A stretch of 5,380 nucleotides of DNA from Bacteroidota bacterium (GTDB lineage Bacteria; Bacteroidota; Bacteroidia; NS11-12g; UBA9320), in assembly GCA_003485825.1 (NCBI GenBank), contig DNHN01000155.1, positions 1 through 5,380 of the forward strand. The letters run 5' to 3'. The position numbers and the translations under genes are program-made. The notes below the pieces were generated by a model. That model did no database searches. It was not told where the DNA came from and was given only the letters and a program-made list of their open reading frames with translations. Positions 1 to 5,380 of the stretch are shown piece after piece; within the stretch, counting starts at the first letter, position 1, and the number at the start of each line of letters is the position of its first letter.

Positions 1-699
1 GTAATCTTCAAAACGCAATCTTGTTTCGTGCTCAGATTTAAGATACCATAAGTATCCGGTTGCACCGTTCTCAGTAGTTACTTCAATCCATCCGATTTGA
101 GCCATGTCAGACCCATTAACCTCGTACTTATCTTTAATGATAATTGGGTTGTTAGTTAAGATGTCTTTTGGAGCCTCTAAAGATCCAGCCATTCCAGCAG
201 TTCCTTTTTTGAATTCAGCACCGAAAGCAAAAACTTTTAATCCAGTTGTGTCTAAAGCAGCAGCCAAGTTAGCGTTCTCGTAAGAAGCAACAGTGAAAGT
301 GTCAGCAGTTACAGCTGTAATTAAAGCCTTTTCTTGTGTTCCATCAGCGTCAGTAATAACAACAGTTTGGTTAACACGGAAAGGGTGTGCAGCAGAAGTG
401 ATTACATCAGCAGACCTGGTTGCACTTTGAACAGCTAAATGTAAGCGTCCTTGCTCTGCCCATTGAATTACGTCAGAAGCGAAAGGCATTTCAGCTCCGA
501 CCATTCTTAAAAAAGAAGATACAGATCTGTTTCCATACTTTTCGAATTCTTTTTCGTAAACGTCTGGTAAGTACTGTGAAGTAAATTCAATGTCAGACCC
601 TAAGTAAGCTGCTGGATCTGTTGTTTTTGTTGGAGACGGCGTCAATTTAGATGCATAAGCACTAGCGGCTGACCCGTTGTTTGTAATAGTTACACTCAT
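1..699 (-). CDS. Probable major capsid protein, N-terminal 233 residues (runs off left edge)
   Basis: This open frame starts at ATG 699-697 and stays open to base 1, so the C-terminal part lies outside the window. The call rests mainly on position: it is the gene after terminase, portal and a scaffold-like protein, where tailed phages encode the capsid subunit. The visible part fits an HK97-fold capsid protein: a Ser/Thr/Ala-rich N-terminal arm (about 1-35), a helical stretch with YEKEFEKYGNR (48-58) and WAEQGRLHL (80-88), then a beta-rich segment (about 96-160) with a FRVNQTVVITDADG turn that looks like an inserted beta domain, and a Trp/Glu-rich piece ending ETRLRFEDY. I recall similar text in capsid proteins of Bacteroidetes phages, from memory only. 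Codon use is strongly biased (GCT for Ala, TTA for Leu, AAC for 9 of 10 Asn), as expected of a highly expressed protein. The start follows the upstream stop by 19 bases, without a Shine-Dalgarno sequence. An abundant minor head protein is the alternative. Confidence 0.75.
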   Translation of the reverse strand, partial: MSVTITNNGSAASAYASKLTPSPTKTTDPAAYLGSDIEFTSQYLPDVYEKEFEKYGNRSVSSFLRMVGAEMPFASDVIQWAEQGRLHLAVQSATRSADVITSAAHPFRVNQTVVITDADGTQEKALITAVTADTFTVASYENANLAAALDTTGLKVFAFGAEFKKGTAGMAGSLEAPKDILTNNPIIIKDKYEVNGSDMAQIGWIEVTTENGATGYLWYLKSEHETRLRFEDY

Positions 700-718
700 T
701 GTTTTGTTTTTTTAAGTT
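700..718 (-). promoter_or_regulatory. A-rich translation leader of the capsid gene, no Shine-Dalgarno
   Basis: On the minus strand the whole gap between the scaffold-like gene and the capsid start reads AACTTAAAAAAACAAAACA, 14 of 19 bases being A and none G. There is no purine-rich GGAGG-like site. Bacteroidetes generally initiate without Shine-Dalgarno pairing and favour unstructured A-rich leaders, so this would suit efficient initiation of a high-copy protein. No hairpin or terminator lies in the gap, so the capsid gene is probably read on the same transcript as the gene before it. Confidence 0.5.
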
Positions 719-1813
719 TTATCGTTTTCTAATTTTAAATGAGAAATCTTCACCTGAGTCAACCACTCTAAACTTAGTACCTTTTACATCTACAGTCTTA
801 TTATCTCTAACAGACATATCTATGTTCTTGGTCTCTTTTACTAATCCTCCTGTTGCATCCGCTACGCCTTGCTCATAAAAGTGCTTAGCGAGTGAATCAA
901 CATTATTAGCAGCAAAGAGAGCCTTGTGGTAACTTGCAGCATCCTTTATGGCTCCATCTTGATTAATGTGTTTGTTAAAGAAATTAGAAATATCTAATTG
1001 TTGCTCCTTAACAGAACCCACATCACCTGGCTTGAAGACTTGCTTCTTATCTCCGAAATTAAATTCAAAACCTTTGAATTCTTCGTTGAATAATTTTTCG
1101 GTCTTCTCCTTAAAGATACTAGCATTACGTTGTTGTAGTTGCTTCTCTTGTTCAGATTGCTCCTTGTATTCGCTATAGAAGTTAAAAGCCTCCTTGTAGT
1201 CTTCCGGAATAGAGGTGGCACTTGACTCAAGTGGCGCCTTGTACTTTTCCTTTAAACCATCAAAGTGGTTTCTAGCTTTGTATAGTTCTTCTTTATAAGC
1301 TATCTTTTTTCTTCTGATTTCAGAAGCATCATCCATACTTTCATCATAAGAAAAATCTTCTGATAAAATATGACTAATGTCTTCTTCGTCTAGATGCGGC
1401 TTAGTTTCCTTGTAGTACTCCTTTAAAACAGATACGTCGTCAACTCTAGTCCAATCCTTTTGCAGATTAATAAAGTCTTCGAAACCTCTACCTGTTTCTT
1501 TTTTGTACTCCAAGAACTTTTCTACATCTTCAGATAGCTCTTGTTTTTCAGTCTTTTTAAGATCGTCTATAGAACCAAGTTCTAAACTATGTCTTTCTTT
1601 TAAATAAGACAATATACCATTATCGTCTAACTCAAATTCAGAAGGCTTTTCTAAAGCCTCCTCCTGCTCCACAACTTCTTGTTGCTCTTCAGGTTGTTCA
1701 ACCACCTCTTGCTGCTCTTCAACCTGCTCTACAACTTCTTGTTGCTCTACAGCCTCTTGTTTTGGTTCGACTGGATTACCATTGGCGTTCAATTCTTTTA
1801 GAGTCCATTCCAT
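719..1813 (-). CDS. Putative scaffolding/head-assembly protein, acidic, 364 aa
   Basis: This is a complete frame from ATG 1813-1811 to TAA 721-719. I do not recognise a domain of proven function; the scaffold role is inferred. Its support is the position directly between portal and capsid genes and the composition: highly charged, rich in Glu, Lys and Gln, no cysteine, no signal peptide or membrane segment, mostly predicted helix. Residues 24-53 are three 10-residue Glu/Gln/Val repeats. Residues 95-150 form a more conserved-looking helical block (EYKKETGRGFEDF, then LKEYYKETKPHLDEEDI). A second helical Glu/Lys/Gln-rich part spans about 160-245. The C-terminus is short, with a basic end (FKIRKR), reminiscent of scaffolds that bind capsid through a basic C-terminal element, as in P22. 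It shows no recognisable serine-protease motif, so it is unlikely to be a protease-scaffold fusion. A possible promoter of its own lies just upstream. An internal head or cargo protein is the alternative. Confidence 0.85.
   Translation of the reverse strand: MEWTLKELNANGNPVEPKQEAVEQQEVVEQVEEQQEVVEQPEEQQEVVEQEEALEKPSEFELDDNGILSYLKERHSLELGSIDDLKKTEKQELSEDVEKFLEYKKETGRGFEDFINLQKDWTRVDDVSVLKEYYKETKPHLDEEDISHILSEDFSYDESMDDASEIRRKKIAYKEELYKARNHFDGLKEKYKAPLESSATSIPEDYKEAFNFYSEYKEQSEQEKQLQQRNASIFKEKTEKLFNEEFKGFEFNFGDKKQVFKPGDVGSVKEQQLDISNFFNKHINQDGAIKDAASYHKALFAANNVDSLAKHFYEQGVADATGGLVKETKNIDMSVRDNKTVDVKGTKFRVVDSGEDFSFKIRKR
1655..1744 (-). repeat. Three tandem 30-base units encoding a 10-residue Glu/Gln repeat
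   Basis: Residues 24-53 of the scaffold-like protein are three consecutive units, QQEVVEQVEE, QQEVVEQPEE and QQEVVEQEEA, preceded by a partial unit (EAVEQ, 20-24). The DNA copies differ at many third positions (for example GTTGTA, GTGGTT and GTTGTG for the Val-Val pair, and CAA or CAG for Gln), while the protein units are nearly identical. The repeat is therefore not a fresh DNA duplication and appears to be kept at protein level. It probably forms an acidic extended or helical N-terminal spacer. Confidence 0.85.
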
Positions 1814-1834
1814 ATGATTTAATTTAATTTAGCG

Positions 1835-1862
1835 CAAAGATACGAAGATTATTATAACCCAA
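1835..1862 (-). promoter_or_regulatory. Candidate Bacteroidetes-type promoter ahead of the scaffold and capsid genes
   Basis: On the minus strand a perfect TAnnTTTG element (TATCTTTG, 1842-1835) lies 17 bases downstream of TTG (1862-1860). This matches the -33/-7 architecture used by the primary sigma factor of Bacteroidetes. The -33 element sits in the last codons of the portal gene and the -7 element in the intergenic gap. A transcript would begin near 1829 and leave a leader of roughly 15 A/T-rich bases before the ATG at 1813. It would allow scaffold and capsid to be transcribed separately from terminase and portal. This is a consensus match only; no expression data are available. Confidence 0.5.
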
Positions 1863-4272
1863 TCATTCCTTCAAGTCCAGAACCTAATGAGTCTCTGCCA
1901 TCAAAGTCTATTGGGTCTAAATCTTGGTTTCTCTGCTGTATTAATTTTGATTGTTGAGAAGCCTGCTTAGCAGTTCTCTCGTCTTTCCTATCCTCTTTGT
2001 ATTTCTCTCTATCTAACATAGATTGAATCTCAGAGTTTTTCATGTCGCCTTCAATTCCTTTTTGAAGTTGAATCAATCTAGCTTTAAGCTCAAACTCCTG
2101 TTGCATTCTCTGAAGCTCAAACTGAGACTTCATTTGTAAAAGGTTCGCTTCCACTTGCCCCTCTGCAGCAATAGTTTGTTGCTTACTTTGCTCGGCAACC
2201 TGAGATGCTTGTTGATTGGCCTGCGATTGCGCTTGTATATTTTCTTGTTGTCTTTTCTGATCAAGCTTCTCTTTTCTTTTCTTTCTAACTTTTAAAACTT
2301 GAGACGCTATCTTGATGTTCTTAATACCTCTAATATCTATAGCATCATCAATATCTATTTTGCCAGCGCTAAGAGAAGTCTGGATGTTCTGCTCTAGCAT
2401 ATTTCTTTCTTCCTCGTCTGGATGCAATTCTATAAAGATACCAAAGTCATGCAAGTGCAGCTCTTTTATTTCTTCCAACACATCAACACTATGTCTTCCA
2501 ATGTTCTTAACAAAGTCTTCCTTCATGTCAGAATACTCTAAAACATCAGCAACTCTGTAGCTAATGCACTCAGCTATTCTTTGGGTTAAGAATAAGCCAG
2601 CTTTTAATACGTGTCTTGTGGCTGTGTTTGAATTCAATGCAGCCATCTTCTGAACACCAACAAGAGCGTTAGGATCAGGCACACTACCATCCCTAGCTTC
2701 ATTAAGTCCTGTTACAGACCTAATCATACCAAGGTTATAGTTGTACATATTAACTAATGAAGAAATCTTAGCATTAGCACCTGATGAGGTTAGCTCCTGT
2801 ATTGGCACCTTGCCATGATTGTATTCTCCTTCTTCATTGTAAGACCTACCTATAACAGACCCTGTTTGGAAGTACATATTCAATGCTTCTTGAGGAGTAT
2901 AGGATGCGCCATTTCCTAAATTAATAGAGGAAAGCCCATCTATATCCATATATACACCATCAGGCATCATTCTAGATGTTACCTGTTGTAGTTTTAAATG
3001 TGTAAGCTGTATTTGATCCGCAAAAGGAATCATTCTTTTAACTAAAGAATCAATTTGCCCCCTATACATTCTAGGAGCCGTAACAGCAAAAGGAGCATAA
3101 ACCCTTTCAACAGAAGACTTTGGTCTAACCATGTTCTTCATAACCTCCCACTTTAACAAGTGGTTAGTTCCTAAAACAAGAACTCCTTCATACCAAACAT
3201 CAATCTTCTTAGAAAGCTTTTCAAATCTTGCTTCTTCGTCCTGTGGAGGATTGAAAGAATCATCTTTTCTAATAACCTTATCACCACCCGAAGCAGTTAC
3301 CTTTTTCTTATAAACTATATTCTTATCAGTTTTATAAGAGAAATACAATAAAGTTGCTGTATTGTGATCGAAGTTATCTACTTGATAACCACCTCTGATC
3401 CCCTGATAAGCATCCCACTTACTAGACATCTTAGATATTTCTTTAATATCCTCAACACTCAAGCTAGGGTCTATCTTTTTTAATTCCGTAATATTTACGT
3501 TTTTAACTTCTCCAAAGTAGTAGCAGTCCTCAAAGTTTGGATCCTCAGTAGGACTCCATATTAAGTTAGCTGGATCAACGTACTCTATTTTTATTCCGTC
3601 ATGCAAGTTAAATGAGTGCTTGACAGAAGAAATACCAAGTACAGTAGCATCTTCATCTAATTGCCTTTTAATTAGCTCATAGTTGTTTTGCTTCATTACA
3701 GTCTCTATGACCTTCTCTTCTGCAATCTCAATATCATCCTTATAATCAATCATCATATGAAGATCTAATTCATCTCCACTAGCAGGTAGATTATCTGGGT
3801 CAATTGTAAAAGCGCTCTTACCCATAACAGCACTAACCTTCTCAAAGTCCTCCTTGCCCATCATCTGGGATTCTATAGTGGCTTTGTATAGTGCTTTCTT
3901 GTTATTAGAAACTGAATCAACAGCCTCTGCTTTAACGTCAAAAAGTCTGTTAGACATTCCGTTCACAACGATGTCTACAAACTTAGGTATAATAGGGACA
4001 GGAGTCCAATCTAAATTAAGGTATGAAATATCTCCATTGATAGAAAGCTCATTCTTATACTTCTGTACTGATTGCTCTCCCATAGCATAAGTTCTAAGCT
4101 TATGATATGTATCGCGGTTATTATAAAACCTTGAAGTCCCACTTTCTTTTCTGAACCACTCTGACTCTATCGCCCTTCCAACTATGAGTCCATAGTCTCT
4201 TGAGGCCTTTGTAGAATCCGATGCTAATTGATCAGGGAATCCAACGGCATAATTCACTGAGGATTTATCCAT
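1852..4272 (-). CDS. Phage portal protein, 806 aa, with long Gln-rich helical C-terminus
   Basis: The portal is the dodecameric ring at one capsid vertex; DNA enters and leaves through it, and it is the docking site for terminase. The frame is complete (ATG 4272-4270, TAA 1854-1852) and follows the terminase stop by 4 bases. Recognisable parts, in order: a helical N-terminus with an aromatic segment (YHKLRTYAMGEQSVQKY, 56-72); the core-entry motif WTPVPIIPKFVDIVV (89-103); wing segments to about 390, including YVDPANLIWSPTEDPNFEDC (231-250), typical of portal wings; a putative stem region about 395-435; and the block TGLNEARDGSVPDPNALVGV (521-540) followed by a long helix, which I associate with portals of crAss-like and related Bacteroidetes phages. 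Residues about 655-775 are a charged Gln-rich helix (12 Gln in 671-700), suggesting an extended barrel or crown inside the head. The length fits long P22/crAss-type portals rather than the shorter (400-550 aa) type. No frameshift or internal stop is seen. Confidence 0.88.
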   Translation of the reverse strand: MDKSSVNYAVGFPDQLASDSTKASRDYGLIVGRAIESEWFRKESGTSRFYNNRDTYHKLRTYAMGEQSVQKYKNELSINGDISYLNLDWTPVPIIPKFVDIVVNGMSNRLFDVKAEAVDSVSNNKKALYKATIESQMMGKEDFEKVSAVMGKSAFTIDPDNLPASGDELDLHMMIDYKDDIEIAEEKVIETVMKQNNYELIKRQLDEDATVLGISSVKHSFNLHDGIKIEYVDPANLIWSPTEDPNFEDCYYFGEVKNVNITELKKIDPSLSVEDIKEISKMSSKWDAYQGIRGGYQVDNFDHNTATLLYFSYKTDKNIVYKKKVTASGGDKVIRKDDSFNPPQDEEARFEKLSKKIDVWYEGVLVLGTNHLLKWEVMKNMVRPKSSVERVYAPFAVTAPRMYRGQIDSLVKRMIPFADQIQLTHLKLQQVTSRMMPDGVYMDIDGLSSINLGNGASYTPQEALNMYFQTGSVIGRSYNEEGEYNHGKVPIQELTSSGANAKISSLVNMYNYNLGMIRSVTGLNEARDGSVPDPNALVGVQKMAALNSNTATRHVLKAGLFLTQRIAECISYRVADVLEYSDMKEDFVKNIGRHSVDVLEEIKELHLHDFGIFIELHPDEEERNMLEQNIQTSLSAGKIDIDDAIDIRGIKNIKIASQVLKVRKKRKEKLDQKRQQENIQAQSQANQQASQVAEQSKQQTIAAEGQVEANLLQMKSQFELQRMQQEFELKARLIQLQKGIEGDMKNSEIQSMLDREKYKEDRKDERTAKQASQQSKLIQQRNQDLDPIDFDGRDSLGSGLEGMIGL

Positions 4273-4279
4273 ATTATTA
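4273..4279 (-). other. Tandem stop codons and 4-base junction between terminase and portal
   Basis: On the minus strand the junction reads TAATAATATG: the terminase stop TAA is followed in frame by a second TAA, then one T, then the portal ATG. The spacing suggests a shared transcript and possible translational coupling by terminating ribosomes, since there is no Shine-Dalgarno site upstream of the portal start. The double stop would guard against readthrough into the portal gene. Confidence 0.7.
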
Positions 4280-5380
4280 CTTTAGTATTGAGCTAACTAA
4301 ACCTTTATTATTATACTTTGCAAAGTTAACATTTATTATTTTATTGGTTTTCTCTGGCTTAACCAGGTACTTTTGATTAGCCATAAGAGCTAAACCCGAA
4401 GAAACAGTAGCATCGTACTTGGTACGCTTAGCTATATCATAGTTAGCCCAATCAAGCAAAGTCCTGTTAAAGTACATGTTTCCAGAGCCTTGATCCGTAT
4501 ATCCCACATTTTGTTCTATATAAGATTCCAAAGCCTCTGCATGTATTGATATTACAGCTGTAGAAGAAGGTATACCTCCAAGTTCTCTCTCTGCTTTAGA
4601 CAAATCATTCTTGTGTTTGTCCGGTCTATTGATACTCCACTTCCTGTAGCCTCTATTCTTTAAATGATACAAAAGCCTAGGTTTATTGTTCTCCGCTAGT
4701 ATTGGCATTCCATAGAAGACCATTGCCATAAGAACGTCTTCGTAGAATAACTCTGCAGTCTGTGGCCTTGATATATATTCTAAAAAGAACATATTAGAAG
4801 GACCTTCAAAGTTTAATTTTGTAGCTCCGTGAAGCGCTCCATTAGAACCACCGCCCCCTACTGTCCCTGATATGTCATAACTATCACACCCAAAAGCCCC
4901 TATGTGCTCGTTACCGGGGTGCTTTACACCATTATTGTAAACTATCCTATTCCTAAGCTCAGGCTTTGGTATCCAAGAAACAAAGAATCTACCTCTATTG
5001 TCTGGAGTCCATATTACCTCCGTATCTTTCTTACCATCCTTCCAAGAAAACCCACCTCTCATTATAGCTCTCTGACCCTCAAGACCGTCGTTATAATCTA
5101 TCTGTTCATATATCCTCTGTAGGTTGAAAAGACTGTTATTGGCTTCATCTCTAAAAGCGTGCCCCTCAGTCCTAGGGAATTGTCTGTAGAACTCGTTTAA
5201 AGCGTCAGGATCGTTTTTAAGAGACTTTACTTCGTTTTCCCAGTAATCTATCACGCCACCCGGAATAACGTCTCCATACGCGTCAAAAGAAGGTTCTTCT
5301 GATTTTCTAAACACCGGGTGACCGTATACATCTATATACCCTTCGAAGTTGTGCTCCATTGGAACGAAAAGTGAATACAT
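4277..5380 (-). CDS. terL: Terminase large subunit, C-terminal nuclease half (runs off right edge)
   Basis: The large terminase pumps DNA into the procapsid with an N-terminal ATPase and cuts it with a C-terminal RNase H-like nuclease. Only the second part is here: 367 residues, with no Walker A or B motif. Residues 1-20 resemble the linker after the ATPase domain. Nuclease motifs in order: I, GAFGCDSYDISG (161-172) with D166 and D169; II, ILAENNK (227-233) with acidic E230; III, KYDATVSSGLALMA (321-334) with D323. These give the expected metal-binding acidic set. Between II and III, GGIPSSTAVISIHAEALESYI (268-288) resembles the region preceding motif III in other large terminases. Family members are usually 500-750 aa, so the start is very probably beyond the window. 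The frame does begin with an in-frame ATG exactly at the edge (5380-5378), which cannot be told from an internal Met. The gene ends at tandem stops just before the portal. Confidence 0.9.
   Translation of the reverse strand: MYSLFVPMEHNFEGYIDVYGHPVFRKSEEPSFDAYGDVIPGGVIDYWENEVKSLKNDPDALNEFYRQFPRTEGHAFRDEANNSLFNLQRIYEQIDYNDGLEGQRAIMRGGFSWKDGKKDTEVIWTPDNRGRFFVSWIPKPELRNRIVYNNGVKHPGNEHIGAFGCDSYDISGTVGGGGSNGALHGATKLNFEGPSNMFFLEYISRPQTAELFYEDVLMAMVFYGMPILAENNKPRLLYHLKNRGYRKWSINRPDKHKNDLSKAERELGGIPSSTAVISIHAEALESYIEQNVGYTDQGSGNMYFNRTLLDWANYDIAKRTKYDATVSSGLALMANQKYLVKPEKTNKIINVNFAKYNNKGLVSSILK
4315..4328 (-). promoter_or_regulatory. Weak -7-like element overlapping a 12-base palindrome near the terminase end
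   Basis: ACTTTGCAAAGT (4315-4326) is a perfect inverted repeat, and on the minus strand TAACTTTG (4328-4321) fits the TAnnTTTG element about 50 bases before the portal start. However, it lies inside terminase codons (VNFAK), and no TTG/TTTG element is found 17-21 bases upstream. It could be a weak promoter or an operator-like site for the portal gene, but chance occurrence in AT-rich coding DNA is equally plausible. Confidence 0.2.

Noticed and set aside
769..776. TAAGTTTA on the minus strand, 7 of 8 match to the -7 element, about 70 bases before the capsid start
   Set aside because: The last base is mismatched, no TTG element is found at the right distance upstream, and it lies inside coding sequence.
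966..1178. Plus-strand open frame of 70 codons opposite the scaffold-like gene
   Set aside because: It is antisense to a convincing gene, Ser/Leu/Cys-rich as expected from the complement of Glu/Lys/Gln codons, and has no domain or promoter.
994..1230. Minus-strand alternate-frame open frame of 78 codons inside the scaffold-like gene
   Set aside because: It lies wholly inside the main frame and has Arg/Ser-rich shadow composition and no plausible start context; no slippery site suggests a programmed frameshift.
2230..2290. Pyrimidine-rich tract on the plus strand
   Set aside because: It is explained by Lys/Arg/Gln/Glu codons of the portal C-terminal helix on the other strand; no hairpin or repeat array is present.
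2312..2560. Plus-strand open frame of 82 codons opposite the portal gene
   Set aside because: A Ser/Ile-rich antisense shadow with no recognisable features.
3131..3313. Plus-strand open frame of 60 codons opposite the portal gene
   Set aside because: A short antisense shadow with no homology or signals.
3854..4090. Plus-strand open frame of 78 codons opposite the portal N-terminal region
   Set aside because: An antisense shadow; its hydrophobicity follows from complementing charged codons.
4904..5122. Plus-strand open frame of 72 codons opposite the terminase gene
   Set aside because: It is antisense to conserved terminase residues; the apparent hydrophobic tail is a composition effect.

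Overview
The window holds the head-and-packaging block of a tailed double-stranded DNA bacteriophage or prophage. All four genes lie on the minus strand and read, in transcription order, from the right edge to the left: terminase large subunit (only its C-terminal, nuclease half is inside), portal protein (complete, 806 aa), a 364-aa acidic protein in the scaffold position, and a probable major capsid protein (first 233 residues only). Terminase, portal, scaffold, capsid is the standard order of a phage morphogenesis operon.

The likely host belongs to the Bacteroidetes, perhaps a Flavobacteria-like lineage. This is inferred from three things. The DNA is AT-rich. None of the three visible starts has a Shine-Dalgarno sequence; their leaders are A-rich. 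The gap in front of the scaffold-like gene carries a match to the Bacteroidetes promoter (TTG, 17 bases, TATCTTTG; consensus TTTG/TTG then TAnnTTTG). The terminase and portal proteins look to me like those of crAss-like or related Bacteroidetes phages. That assignment is from memory of these families and was not tested by search.

Layout: 1-699 capsid protein (runs off the left edge); 700-718 A-rich leader; 719-1813 scaffold-like gene with a 10-residue Glu/Gln repeat (1655-1744); 1814-1851 short gap which, with the portal gene end, contains the candidate promoter; 1852-4272 portal; 4273-4276 a 4-base gap; 4277-5380 terminase (runs off the right edge). No gene-free stretch exceeds 40 bases. I see no terminator, RNA gene, CRISPR array or insertion sequence.

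How the genes work together: scaffold and capsid protein would co-assemble a procapsid around the portal ring at one vertex. The terminase then docks on the portal, pumps DNA in and cuts it with the nuclease domain seen here. The extra promoter ahead of scaffold and capsid would allow these high-copy proteins to be made in excess over portal and terminase. I found no clearly new biological system; the points most worth a second look are the internal promoter, the scaffold-like protein, the portal tail and the truncated terminase.
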